Positions 40,121 through 51,551 of a DNA stretch of 64,000 nucleotides are shown piece after piece (the stretch's first letter is position 1; every line of letters begins with the position of its first letter). This DNA is from Lumbricus terrestris (lineage: Eukaryota; Annelida; Clitellata; Crassiclitellata; Lumbricidae). The stretch is taken from NCBI GenBank assembly GCA_949752735.1, contig OX457036.1, positions 5,494,676 through 5,558,675 on the forward strand, written 5' to 3'. The notes under the pieces are model-generated. The model ran no database searches, had not been told where the DNA came from, and saw only the letters and a program-made list of their open reading frames with translations. A program made the translations under genes and the position numbers.

Positions 40121-41729
40121 CTATACTGAAAGTTTTTATGGGTGTGTTAGGGGATCGTATATTCGTCTACAGCCAAAAAGACCGACAAAACGCTCTAGGT
40201 ACACTTAATTATTTCGATTATTATTGCTGGCACTACCGATTCCTTATACTTCACTTTCGACTAACGGTGTTGGATGAATGTAAACGGGGTCTAAGACGGT
40301 GAATAACAACAAAGAAGGTTGCCATCGACAATGTTAACGCATATTGCAGCACGTTATGACTTTATTGTTAATTAAATTAGAAACCTTTGAATAAGATTAG
40401 ACCAAATGAATGTTATATAGTTGATTGTTTGCCCGGGTTTACAGTTGATCTATACAGGGAGACAATTGTAAAACTAGAAGTTTGTTTGTATGCGCACATG
40501 TTGTAGCGCCCCTTCAAGCTCTTCACTCAGAGGCGCTCCCGACTGCAGAGCGGATGCTGCATCGAAGTTTCACGCCGAAGCGCTGAGCAATTGCGAGTGA
40601 AGGACTTGCCCAAGGTCACTACGCGGCGACTTGAGGTGGATTCGAACCTCGAACCTTCCGGTTTCTATGCAACGGCGCCACCACTACACCACCGCACCCC
40701 ACAAAAGATCCAAAAGCTAGATTGATGAGAAAAAACTATTGGTTAATGCAAATCAGAGCGACTATGGATGAAATCGAAGTTGAAGTAATAAAAGCACTCT
40801 TGATAAATTGAAGATGGTGAAATCCTATTTGAAATAAAGACTGGACTGCTATAAAAACGCGTGAAAAATGGTCCATCTCAATATAAATCTGGAATCGAGA
40901 TGTTAAATAGAATAGAATGCCAAAACAAATTGCAATACTGATTACTAACTAAAATAAAATTATAGTGTCGGTAGATTGCAAAATCGCAGTTCATCATCGG
41001 TTGTCCGACTAATTTGCAATTTCTGTGCCTTGTTCTGCATCTTTCAGTGCGGATTTTTAAATAATATTTGCGAAAGGAGTTATTAGAAACCCTTTTCTGC
41101 TACGCATAATTCCACTTATTAATAGGCGGACGCGAATCCGGCTAATAGATTTTTAAGGTTAACGGTCAGTCTACCAAGCATTTTTGTGACATGGACCACC
41201 AAGAGATGCGTTGGTTACTTCTGGATTTTGGGTTTTGGTTTGAGATATCATAGCTTGGAATTCACCTGTGGATAGAGCCTTCATTTCTCCACAAAATGAC
41301 ATATCTATACCTATAAAATCGAAAATCTCATATCGTATCCTTGAATAAAACTTCTTATCCACGCGACCGATTTTTCCCAATATTTGCAAAAACACTTTTT
41401 AGCACCCAATAACAAACCATAAGGGGTTCGCGATTCAAAACTCTTACCCTTTTCCGAGTTTGAAACATTTCATTTTCTTGCCATTTTGCTCTCAACTATT
41501 AAATAGACTTTGAAAGTTGAAACTATCCATGATTATATTGACGAGTGAAACCAGTACATTAATGACGTCATGGCCGAACTTATTCTTATAGCGCGATATG
41601 CGGTTAATTAATATCATACGACACGCATCAGTATTTAAGACGCAATGAAGGGCGGCGTGGAAGCGGGGACAGGCGTGGCTGGGAACTAAAAACCGAAATT
41701 TCCCGGGCAACGCCGGGTAATTCAGCTAG
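40121..41729 (+). mobile_element. non-autonomous Helitron, 1,609 bp
   Basis: 5' end TCTATACT preceded by A. 3' end carries the hairpin CCCGG-GCAACG-CCGGG (41702-41717), then eight bases, then CTAG followed by T. A|TC...CTAG|T with a subterminal hairpin and no target duplication is diagnostic of Helitrons. No Rep/helicase ORF is present. A SINE (40502-40700) is nested inside. A 74-codon minus frame at 41171-41395 is not a recognised protein. Confidence 0.85.
40502..40700 (-). mobile_element. tRNA-derived SINE nested in Helitron
   Basis: Reverse copy: TGTAGCGCCCCTTCAAGCTC, CAGAGGCGCTCCCGACTGCA, GGATTCGAACC and the head CTACACCACCGCACCCC. Among the least diverged copies. Confidence 0.88.
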
Positions 41730-41876
41730 TTTAGGTTTAAAATATATGAACACAGCTCGAAATTACACTAATTTTTGCATGGGGACCCTTCGATTCCACA
41801 AAGTTAACGCGTAGGCCCTACTTATGCATGAACAGAATTTTAGATTCTGAGTGTTTTGAACATGCATGTTTATAAT

Positions 41877-41879
<3 letters not shown>

Positions 41880-41910
<31 letters not shown>

Positions 41911-42004
41911 TGTATGTATGTATGTATGTATGTATGTATGTATGTATGTATGTATGTATGTATGTATGTATGTATGTATGTATGTATGTATGTATGTATG
42001 TATG
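41880..42004. repeat. (GTAT)n microsatellite, left block
   Basis: About 31 perfect TATG units. Confidence 0.97.
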
Positions 42005-42349
42005 CATAGGCGTACGGGACATTTCGGCACTGGGGGGCCAAAAAAATATTTGGCCCGAAAAATCTGACGACCTTCTTTTTTTTTTAGTCATCCGCCCAAA
42101 ATTTTTAAGATGCTTTTTCCCGTCCAAAAATCTGACGACCTTTTTTTTTTTAGTCATCCGCCCAAAATGTTAAAATCTTACGACCTTTTTTTACCCCTGT
42201 GTGCCCGAAAAATCACTCCCGTACCTGTTTTGCCCGAAAAAATCTCCGAATTTTTTTTGCCCGTCCAAGCCTCTTTTTCCCGAAAAACACATTTGCCCGA
42301 AATTTGGAGGGACACTTGCCCCCCTGTACCCCCGCCTCGGACGTCTATG
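42005..42349. mobile_element. TIR element inserted in (GTAT)n
   Basis: Left end CATAGGCGTACG and right end CGGACGTCTATG are inverted repeats (10 of 12). It is bracketed by GTAT arrays. The interior repeats AAAATCTGACGACCTTTTTT and AGTCATCCGCCCAAAAT, a module also present in other TIR elements here. Target duplication is masked by the microsatellite. Confidence 0.65.
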
Positions 42350-42380
<31 letters not shown>

Positions 42381-42534
42381 CTATGTATGGATGTATGTAT
42401 GTATGTATGTATGTATGTATGTATGTATGTATGTATGTATGTATGTATGTATGTATGTATGTATGTATGTATGTATGTATGTATGTATGTATGTATGTAT
42501 GTATGTATGTATGTATGTATGTATGTATGTATGA
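42350..42534. repeat. (GTAT)n microsatellite, right block
   Basis: About 45 units with minor interruptions near 42380-42390. Confidence 0.97.
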
Positions 42535-42639
42535 TGTCGTGAATCCCTAAAACCTGGTAGTTATTATACCATCTGCAAAGACACCTTTATATAGTCTATA
42601 CAGAGATCTATATATTAGAGGAACGTTTTAGTGCATTAA

Positions 42640-42990
42640 CTATAAGCTCGTTCACGGTCAAAGATCATGCAATCAGAAAGCGATTAAAGCCGAACAAGAT
42701 GAAATCAATCGGTTAAATTTTTAAGGGTCGAACTATTAATTAATCGTTGTCCTAAAATCCACTGCCAAAGTTTCATTTGCATTGAAATCGCTTTGAAAAA
42801 AATCATAATTAATTTTTAAATTTGACTTCAATAAAATGTTCTATATATCCATGGCGGAAATGCTCCACCGCGGACACCCCTGCCTATAATTATTATACTA
42901 GTATATAGGATGGCACATCGGATTCTGTAATTCAATGCTGCGCTTAAACACCTATGAAACTCTGAATTTGGATGCCTCGTATTCTCGCGC
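42640..42990 (+). repeat. diverged duplicated segment, copy 1
   Basis: ATGCAATCAGAAAGCGATTA, TTAATTAATCGTTGTCCTAAA, AATCCACTGCCA, ATATCCATGG and TTAAACACCTATGAAACTC appear in the same order at 43850-44165. Confidence 0.65.
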
Positions 42991-42999
42991 ACAAACATT

Positions 43000-43080
43000 T
43001 AATAAGTGCTGTAATATGCCAAACAAATTTATATCGAAGGAAACGACCTCTGTTGTCAAGTCTGAATACATCCATAGACT
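43000..43080 (-). repeat. GGATGGATCC-related repeat, diverged
   Basis: AAGTGCTGTAATATGCCAAAC, AACGACCTCTGTTGTCAAG and ACATCCATAG follow the family in reverse. Confidence 0.55.
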
Positions 43081-43084
43081 GTTA

Positions 43085-43845
43085 TAATGTCTGCTATTTC
43101 CTTCAGTACTTTGACCTATGAATTGCGGAGCGATTGTGAACGGCCATCACTTTAGCTTCAGTGTTTAAAAAAATCTTCTGACTGCGGAGGGGAGGAGGAA
43201 TCCATAGTTTAACGACGGCTTATGACAGTTTGGCATTTTTACAGCTCTACTTACAAGCGTGCATAAATTAAGAGAATGGCCTTAGTCTCGTAGCCGTAAA
43301 TAACCAAACCATCAGTATGAACTTTTAAATATGAGCAGAGTTAAGGTTAGATAGATTTCGGTGGCCATGCAGCCAGAAGATTTTGTTAATTACTGAAACT
43401 ATTCAAATTGCAAACACCTTCATGCGTACGTTTAACTAGTTTCTTGGCGATACAGTAATCTAATTTACTATAGTATGTTGGTCGATAATACGTTATATTT
43501 TTTATCTTGATTAATTCTTCATTATTTCTTCATCCTCAGTCACGGTGCAATAAATTTCATTGTCGTGATTCACATGACAATAAAACTCTTATGATATTCT
43601 TTTATATATAATCAGGACTCTTAGAATTAGAAATCTATTACTTGCCAATACAAGTGAGTATACTTAAATGTATATCAACAGAGGAAGGCTGATGCATAAT
43701 AATGATCAAAGGTGTTTGCAAAGACGCAAAGATGTCAGTCAGAGTATAATAGGCAAATAGCTGGTTAACGCTCCTTCACTCTCTTGACGTCTCTCGTCTC
43801 GACTACTGCTGCGCCCTCAACTGTCCATCGTTATTTTTATCATTC
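43085..43845. other. unassigned DNA
   Basis: No gene seen. GGAATCCATAGTTTAACGAC at about 43198 belongs to the GGATCCAxxxTTTAACGACAGC family. Confidence 0.45.
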
Positions 43846-43849
43846 AGTT

Positions 43850-44165
43850 CGTGGTCAAAATAGCATGCAATCAGTAACGAATGAATCAAACATGATAAAG
43901 TTAATCGGATATATTAAAAATTAATCGATTAATTAATCGTTAAAATCCACAGCCATATATTTTCTTTCGCAACGCAAATCGTGTTGCAATAATCACAATA
44001 GCAAACAAAGAAAATATTTTCCTGTAAATTTTCCAATATCCATGGAGCAAATCCTTTCCTGCGGACGCCCATGCCATGAGTAATAGAATTGCAGATAGGG
44101 TAATTCAATGATCCGCTAAAACACCTTTAAAACTGTTGAGCTGATGCTCTATAGCCTAATATTCT
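43850..44165 (+). repeat. diverged duplicated segment, copy 2
   Basis: Parallels 42640-42990 over about 300 bp. A shorter match to its end (TTAAACACCTTTGAATTAGG, ATATTCTCG) lies near 47728. Confidence 0.65.
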
Positions 44166-44169
44166 CGGT

Positions 44170-44620
44170 GACAGAAGCAGTATCTAGGTGCAGCCAACAG
44201 CAACAGGATAAACGACAGTGCTACGCAGTGCTATTACTATTAACTGAAACTGCCAATTTACTGGCAAATGTTTGGCAGTTAACTGCAAATAAAATTCAAA
44301 CAGAGAAATTCTGAATCACTGTAACTGTAATTGAAATGAAAATGCAAGAACTGTATAACGCAATAATCATAAAGCGTCGGCATTAAGAGTCAGATATGAG
44401 TGCTTTTCCTTAATTACATTTGAATTGAAGGCCAGACCAACGCTAGTGTACGGTTGGTTTTCTATGCTAATATAACTTCCGGTTCTCATCCATTGTGTTG
44501 AAATAGAATAGACAGAATGACGTACGTCGCTCTTCGAACCTATCTGGACATCTTAAAACAATAACTATAGCGGAACATTGAAATAAGCAGGCTGCATTGA
44601 AATGTAACTGTAACTGAAGC
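44170..44620. other. unassigned DNA
   Basis: No gene or bounded element recognised. Confidence 0.5.
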
Positions 44621-44625
44621 TGCTG

Positions 44626-45068
44626 CCGGTGTCACGAAATAGAGTATCCCCGTATTAATCGTATCCCCCCAAATGAAGAAAAGTCGAAAAAGCCACTTCC
44701 GCGTGTATTTATTTTTGCAAATTAATTTTCATCTGCTTTTTTTAACAATGACACTAACAGATATGTTTATTCCTACTAGATAAATTTTTGCTTTGGTTTT
44801 TAGAGAATTTAGAACATTTAAAAACACTCAGAGTTAATAAATAAATTCGAGTTTCCTTTCTCTGAACATTGCTTAGGACACTTAAAACAATTAAAGTGAG
44901 TTTAAATTTTGATTAGGGCATAAAATTTTCAATTAAACGCATTTTTCAAAAAAGGAGATTGAATGGTTTATCCCCCCGGATAGTCTAGAACGGTTAATTC
45001 GATACGGGGTGTAGATTAATTCATCCCCCGGATAGCTTTCAGGGGGACAGAATATCACGTGACACCGG
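44626..45068. mobile_element. TIR element, CCGGTGTCACG class, 443 bp
   Basis: CCGGTGTCACG at the left and CGTGACACCGG at the right. Both subterminal regions carry ATAGAGTATCCCC / GGGGG...GAATAT-type words and GTATCCCCCC runs. No ORF. No clear target duplication, so superfamily unassigned. Confidence 0.65.
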
Positions 45069-45211
45069 AAACCATAATTGAAATAGCGCTGATAATGAGG
45101 TGAACGTTAACTTCCCTGGCAGCCACAAGCTGTCGCTTCACAAATAAAATAATCTACTATTATAGCACTAAAATTGTAAGAAGAAGATACAACTCAGCTA
45201 TTGTAGGTTGA

Positions 45212-45403
45212 TCAGTTGATTTCACAGGCGACCTCGGATCCACCCGGAGTCGTCTATCTTCTGGTATGGAACTCGAGCGAGTGCCCGATGAGGATCTTAT
45301 TGCAATAATAAATAATGTCGCAAACGTCTCTAGATTTATTTGGTCCAGAAAGAACTTCGCTAAAGATGATCTATGGCCAGCCTTATGGCGGTATATCATT
45401 TAA
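45212..45403 (+). CDS. candidate terminal exon or small ORF, unassigned
   Basis: The plus strand is open from 45212 to TAA 45401-45403. TTTCACAG at 45220-45227 could be a splice acceptor. After it the frame encodes GDLGSTRSRLSSGMELERVP, then DEDLIAIINNVANVSRFIW and KDDLWPALWRYII. Amino-acid composition is protein-like with an acidic amphipathic helix. An internal ATG at 45266 gives 45 codons. No upstream exon or family is recognised. It could be a real last exon or a mobile-element remnant. Confidence 0.25.
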   Translation, partial: SVDFTGDLGSTRSRLSSGMELERVPDEDLIAIINNVANVSRFIWSRKNFAKDDLWPALWRYII

Positions 45404-45424
45404 TCACTCGAGGCAATAAACAAT

Positions 45425-45505
45425 ATGTTCAATTGCGGTTGATCCATGGTCTAACGACAGCTTATGACAGCAAAGCCGTTGCGGTCGGCAGAAATTATTC
45501 CGGCA
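45425..45505 (+). repeat. GGATCCA-TTTAACGACAGC dispersed repeat
   Basis: TTGATCCATGGTCTAACGAC, AGCTTATGACAGCAAAGCCG and GGCAGAAATTATTCCGGC. Other copies lie at 7088, 45917, 43198 and 58912. Confidence 0.6.
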
Positions 45506-45559
45506 TATTAGGCCTACAGCTCCACCATTTGCCTGTGTTGTACGCAAATAAAAAACCCA

Positions 45560-46925
45560 ACCATTGCTATTTTTCAAAATAATTAATTTAAAAAAATTGT
45601 TGATGCGATGACGCTACTATAGTTAGCACTCTGGCACAAACTGCTTCCGGATGCGGATTCGCATCTCGTATACCCTCCTTTATCTAAAAGTTTGAAAAAG
45701 GTGACATCATCACAGAATGCAATGCATGACTACGGTTGGACATTTATTAATAAGCTCCTTTTAAAACTGCATCTTGCTAATCGCGTGTTAATTCATCTAT
45801 TTTATGGACTTTAGTAGGCTTTAGTAGGCTATTACCAGTCTCGAGCTCGAATAAAAACCGAGGGCGCCGCTAGCAACCTCTGGACATGGCAGCTAATCTA
45901 CTAAATTGCCATTTGTATGGATGGATCCATTCTTTAACGACAGCATAATTATGTCTTTAATGTTAAGTCCTTACGGCGAACGAACACTGCAGCTGTTTAC
46001 TGCGAAGAACATGACAGTGCAGACTACATCAATTTAATAATAGTTGTTTTAATCTATATAAAGGTGTTTAAATTCCACTTATAGTAATTTTGTATAAACT
46101 TGGCCTCAGGGTATCCTATCAAGATCTTGCCGTGAATGTCGACCATACCGTAGTTTATGATGGCTCACGACGATTTATTTGGGCTGAACTGAATTGCATA
46201 GAATTGCAATTGCTGGAATAATATTTTCTTTAATGAAACAATCCGGTTGACAAACACGCAACCGGTTACAGTGTGCAATAATAATTACAGGAGACACGCA
46301 TCTTAACTACAAACAAAACAAGCAGCCTGCAATAAAGAAGATTAAGAAAATAAAAATAAGACAAATAAATAAATGTATATATATATGTGACAAGAAAGAC
46401 CGTTGCCGCCGGCAAATATCATTTTTGTCATAATTATTACTCATTTCTAACCATGTGTTGCATTATTGCATACAATTATAGGCCTTGAAACGCATGGCCG
46501 ACATTAGCGCTGTTAGCAATCGTCAAAGCTCCAAATTCATTGAATGGGACTAAAAAGGTCACGACCTGCGTCGACACCTTTAAATGACTTGGAAATAACA
46601 CTATATAAATATTTTTTAAACCGTTAGTTTGCGATAACTGACCTTTTTGGCCACCTTTAAGTATCTTTCTAACAATGTTATATATTAAAAATCTGCAAAG
46701 CGATAATAATTATTATTGCGTCTCTAACACCTTCCTTAGATGCCACAATTATCTTTTGGCTGCTTTATACAGACTTCTATTGTCTTCAGCGCCTTTGTTG
46801 TCATAAGGCGACGTTAAACTTTGTATGGATAATAATTGCAAATCGTTTGTCGTCCATAATGACATGTCACTTAAAAATTTCTTTTGTAGGACATTTATTC
46901 CCAAATACTCGGTTTTTGTATATTC
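45560..46925. other. unassigned AT-rich DNA
   Basis: No gene seen. GGATGGATCCATTCTTTAAC at about 45918 is a family fragment. GTCTTCAGCGCCTTTGTTGT and GGCGACGTTAAACTTTG near 46785-46822 match 18120-18165. Confidence 0.5.
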
Positions 46926-46929
46926 ATTT

Positions 46930-47215
46930 ATTCAATAATTTTTATAGCGCTTTTTCAAGGGAACTACCCAGAAACGCTCCCGACTCTAGCACGGCAAAAA
47001 GGGCAGTTTTGAGTTTAATAAAAAAAATGTTTCAGTAATAACTCCAGGAAGTAGACGCAGCTCATGTGGGAGCCCATTCCAGACAACTGGGCCGATCACA
47101 GAAAAGGCTCTATTCTGCATCGTTGCAGTTCGTGCAAATGGGACCAAGAGCAATCCCTTCTGTTCAGAATATTGTGGATCAAACGATATTATCAAAAAGC
47201 TGAATCATAGATGAT
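46930..47215 (-). pseudogene. non-LTR retrotransposon ORF2 C-terminal end
   Basis: The minus strand encodes RTATMQNRAFSVIGPVVWNG, then LPHELRLLP, the final conserved block of CR1/L2-type ORF2, and then the 3' hairpin (CGCTCCCGACTC...TATAGCGC). Intact over about 60 residues, with no upstream domains. Confidence 0.85.
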
Positions 47216-47364
47216 TTCAAATAAATAACTTATATCGTTTAACAATAATCACTAGGTCACTGTTAGGCTGAATCTTGTCAAATATCAATGGTTTATTTTG
47301 GGCAAGACAAGGTACACACGCTTTCTTTGCATTGTATACATAACTTCGTCACTGTTCTTACTCT

Positions 47365-47455
47365 TGCAGTGCCAGTCCCAAGCGTTGGCTAAGGAGGAGG
47401 GCGACGCTGCTGATCATACTAAGTTAAACGTCGTATGACATTAAAGACCGTTGAT
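47365..47455. repeat. CCAGTCCCAAGCC dispersed repeat copy
   Basis: TTGCAGTGCCAGTCCCAAGC, AGGAGGAGGGCGACGCTGC and AAGTTAAACGTCG. Confidence 0.75.
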
Positions 47456-47459
47456 GAGA

Positions 47460-47865
47460 ATTTAAAATTCCGTTCCGTTGACCTATACAGCTGAGATTTT
47501 ATATAATCCGAATATTAGAGAGACACCCTTTATATTTTGTAATTTTACATGTGATTCTCAAACGCGCATCATTCAATGCAATCAAGCATTTCTATAGTTA
47601 CTATAGAAAATCACGCATAGGCGCACGTTAATTGCTATCATCGGTTGCAACACGATGTCGATATGATATTATTATTATTATGGTAACCATCCAGGCAATC
47701 GTTTCTTAAGGAAGCTTAGCTGTTCTGCTTAAACACCTTTGAATTAGGATTTACGGTTATTATATATTCTCGATACCAACAACGAGAACCAATGGATCAC
47801 AAAAAGCGCCAACATTAAGAAACAAACAAAACGCCTTCGATTAAAGACTACATGGGAGTATGCGT
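47460..47865. other. unassigned DNA
   Basis: No gene seen. The end shared with 42640/43850 lies near 47728-47775. Confidence 0.4.
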
Positions 47866-47867
47866 GT

Positions 47868-47945
47868 TGTGTGTGCGTGTGTGTGCGTGCGTGTGAGTGT
47901 GTGTGTGTGTGTGTGTGTGAGCGTGCATGTTTGCGTGTGTTTGTG
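47868..47945. repeat. (GT)n/(GTGC)n microsatellite
   Basis: GTGTGTGC and (GT)n run for about 75 bp. Confidence 0.93.
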
Positions 47946-48009
47946 CGGAGGATTAATTTGCAAAAAAGCCATTGTAGCACCGCCCCGTACCATATCCTTC
48001 GAAATTTCA

Positions 48010-48085
48010 TAGTGCCAGTCCTAGGCCTGGATAAATGAGGAGGGCGACGTTAATAATCACTGCCATGAGGCAGAGTCTTAAACCG
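48010..48085. repeat. CCAGTCCTAGGCC dispersed repeat copy
   Basis: AGTGCCAGTCCTAGGCCTGG, ATAAATGAGGAGGGCGACG and TCTTAAACCGCAAAC. Confidence 0.75.
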
Positions 48086-48089
48086 CAAA

Positions 48090-48765
48090 CAAGCAGACCA
48101 ACAGTTTCTTTTTTTAAATAATTCGAGTGGAGGTTAGGTCGGTTTCAGTGGTCCTGCAGACAGCGGATTTGGAAAGCACCAAAATCTTCTCAAAATGCTA
48201 GAATAGTCTAACACACCTTTAACTATGTTGTTCGTGACGCAATATAAACTGACGCATCAAATGCAATAATTACATTATTTATAAGATTTCAATGCTTAAC
48301 GACATCTTATGACTTTCAGGGCCGTTGACGCTGCCCTCCTGTTATCCCGATTTGGGACTTTTAGCACTGCCAAAGTAAGAAAAACGGATTATGAGTTGTA
48401 CGGTGACATGGTCCACCTTTTGCATGCTTTCTTACGTGCATGCTTTTCACGGTAATGCATTTGGTTAGTGGACTATAATAATTATAATAATAATATTATT
48501 GTTGTTTTCGCGGAGTAGGACAAGGCCATCTGTCGGTGACTGGTCATGACCCATGGGCAATCGGCAATTGCCCGGAGCAAATACATAATCATGCATACGT
48601 ATGCACAATTATAGAAAGTAGGCCACTACACAGATCTGAAATCATCTCAGGTAGCATTTGCTAGGATCGATTGTAGCACTTTACTCACGCAGAACACGAC
48701 AGACGAAACCAAATAATTGCATTTAAATCATAAGGCTATTATAAGCATACGTGTATGTGAGCACG
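48090..48765. other. unassigned DNA
   Basis: A reverse, diverged CCAGTCCC-family copy lies around 48290-48375 (TTAACGACATCTTATGAC, GCCCTCCTGTTATCCCG, TTGGGACTTTTAGCACTGCC). No gene seen. Confidence 0.45.
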
Positions 48766-48769
48766 CATG

Positions 48770-48805
48770 ATTGTATGTATGTATGTATGTATGTATGTAT
48801 GTATG

Positions 48806-48844
<39 letters not shown>

Positions 48845-49125
48845 ATGTATGTATGTATGTATGTATGTATGTATGTGTGTATGTATGTATGTGTGTATGT
48901 ATGTATGTGTGTGTATGTATGTATGTATGTATGTATGTATGTATGTATGTATGTATGCATGTATGTGTGTGTATGTATGTATGTATGTATGTATGTATGT
49001 ATGTATGTGTGTATGTATGTATGTGTGTATGTATGTATGTATGTATGTATGTATGTATGTATGTATGTATGTATGTATGTATGTATGTATGTATGTATGT
49101 ATGTATGTATGTATGTATGTATGTA
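48770..49125. repeat. (GTAT)n/(GTGT)n microsatellite, about 355 bp
   Basis: GTAT tetramers with GTGT variants spaced through the array. Open frames on both strands are artefacts. Confidence 0.97.
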
Positions 49126-49139
49126 TATGTACTTTCATG

Positions 49140-49620
49140 TGTGCATACTTAAAGTTTGGAACGTGAGGCATAAGAATTATAGCCCATTGCAGTTATATGC
49201 TGTGCCATTTCTAGTAAATATCAGTGATGCGAGATGAAGTTTCATTCATTTATCGCACATTAAATTTGTGTGTCATATGCATACATGTAGCCAAAAATAA
49301 TTTATGTTTACCCATAGACATACAATGTTATAACTGTACATAAATATATAACTATTATACATGCATGAGTGAGTCAGTAGGTCCATAATTATGTAATTTC
49401 AAATCTGAAATGAGTAATTTTCCATATTTCAGATAATGACGTTTCTCTTCTTTTATGGATTTAACGAGTAGTCTAGATTTTCATGACAAAAATATCATGA
49501 TCCGTGGCGTGAAAAATTGAGACATTAATCCTGAAAACCGCATTTCCTGCGTTTTATTCGGATTATTTTTTGTCCCTATCTGAAAATGGAATCACGATCT
49601 GGAACGATTTATTTTGGCTG
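49140..49620. other. unassigned AT-rich DNA
   Basis: No gene or bounded element recognised. Confidence 0.5.
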
Positions 49621-49624
49621 AAAG

Positions 49625-51310
49625 GGATGATGGGCAGGAGGAGGTGGAAGAGGAAGAGGAGGAGGAGGAGAAAATGGAGAGGAGGAGGAGGATGAAATGG
49701 AGAGGAGGAACAGGAAGAGGAGGAGGATGAAATGGAGAGGAGGAGGAGGATGAAATGGAGAGGAGGAGGAGGATGAAATGGAGAGGAGGAACAGGAAGAG
49801 GAGGAGGATGAAATGGAGAGGAGGAGGAGGATGAAATGGAGAGGAGGAGGAGGATGAAATGGAGAGGAGGAACAGGAAGAGGAGGAGGATGAAATGGAGA
49901 GGAGGAGGAGGATGAAATGGAGAGGAGGAGGAGGATGAAATGGAGAGGAGGAACAGGAAGAGGAGGAGGATGAAATGGAGAGGAGGAGGAGGATGAAATG
50001 GAGAGGAGGAGGAGGATGAAATGGAGAGGAGGAACAGGAAGAGGAGGAGGATGAAATGGAGAGGAGGAGGAGGATGAAATGGAGAGGAGGAGGAGGATGA
50101 AATGGAGAGGAGGAACAGGAAGAGGAGGAGGATGAAATGGAGAGGAGGAGGAGGATGAAATGGAGAGGAGGAGGAGGATGAAATGGAGAGGAGGAACAGG
50201 AAGAGGAGGAGGATGAAATGGAGAGGATGAAATGGAGAGGATGAAATGGAGAGGATGAAATGGAGAGGATGAAATGGAGAGGATGAAATGGAGAGGATGA
50301 AATGGAGAGGATGAAATGGAGAGGAGGAAATGGAGAGGAGGAGGATGAAATGGAGAGGAGGAGGAGGATGAAATGGAGAGGAGGAACAGGAAGAGGAGGA
50401 GGATGAAATGGAGAGGAGGAGGAGGATGAAATGGAGAGGATGAAATGGAGAGGATGAAATGGAGAGGATGAAATGGAGAGGATGAAATGGAGAGGATGAA
50501 ATGGAGAGGATGAAATGGAGAGGAGGAAATGGAGAGGAGGAGGAGGAAATGGAGAGGAGGAAATGGAGAGGAGGAGGAGGAAATGGAGAGGAGGAGGAAG
50601 AAATGGAGAGGAGGAGGAGGAGGAAATGGAGAGGAGGAGGAGGAGGAGGATGAAATGGAGAGGAGGAGGAGGATGAAATGGAGAGGATGAAATGGAGAGG
50701 ATGAAATGGAGAGGAGGAGGAAATGGAGAGGAGGAGGAAATGGAGAGGAGGAGGAGGAGGAAATGGAGAGGAGGAGGAGGAGGAAATGGAGAGGAGGAGG
50801 AGGATGAAATGGAGAGGAGGAAATGGAGAGGAGGAGGAAATGGAGAGGAGGAGGAAATGGAGAGGAGGAGATGGAGAGGAGGAGGAGGAGGAGGAGGAAA
50901 TGGAGAGGAGGAGGAAATGGAGAGGAGGAGATGGAGAGGAGGAGGAGGAGGAGGAGGAGGAAATGGAGAGGAGGAGGAAATGGAGAGGAGGAAATGGAGA
51001 GGAGGAGGAAATGGAGAGGAGGAGGAAATGGAGAGGAGGAGATGGAGAGGAGGAGGAGGAGGAGGAGGAAATGGAGAGGAGGAGGAAATGGAGAGGAGGA
51101 GATGGAGAGGAGGAGGAGGAGGAGGAGGAAATGGAGAGGAGGAGGAAATGGAGAGGAGGAGATGGAGAGGAGGAGGAGGAGGAGGAGGAGGAGGAAATGG
51201 AGAGGAGGAGGAAATGGAGAGGAGGAGATGGAGAGGAGGAGGAGGAGGAGGAGGAGGAAATGGAGAGGAGGAGGAAATGGAGAGGAGGAGATGGAGAGGA
51301 GGAGGAGGAA
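49625..51310. repeat. polypurine minisatellite, 81-bp higher-order period
   Basis: GAAATGGAGAGGAGGAGGA-type units. From about 49700 to 50200 the word GAACAGGAAGAGG recurs every 81 bp (49710, 49791, 49872, 49953, 50034, 50115, 50196), giving seven near-identical units. It then becomes 15-bp (GATGAAATGGAGAGG) and GGA-variable units. The plus strand is almost pure purine for 1.7 kb. Very long frames (over 600 codons on the minus strand, of SISSSPFPP type) are artefacts: they are low-complexity and occur in several frames at once. Confidence 0.95.
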
Positions 51311-51551
51311 GCCGATGAAGAGGAATATAGAAGAATAATTGAAGGATGAGACGGTGAGACAGAGGAAAGGGAGGAAGAAGGTAAACAGAAAAAAGGAAAT
51401 AAGTGGGTTAATGAGTTCAAGAATGTTGGAGTCGAGGAGGAGGAGGAGGAGGAGAAAGAGGCGAATAATGAGCAATGATTGTTTTGAGAGGGGTATAAAG
51501 AAAGTGGATGAGGCGCAAGAAAGAAGTCAGTTAGTTTCAGTTTTACGTCAC

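Noticed and set aside
48728..49237. MYVC / HTYI frames at GTAT arrays, also at 4388, 41763-42550
   Set aside because: Artefacts of (GTAT)n.
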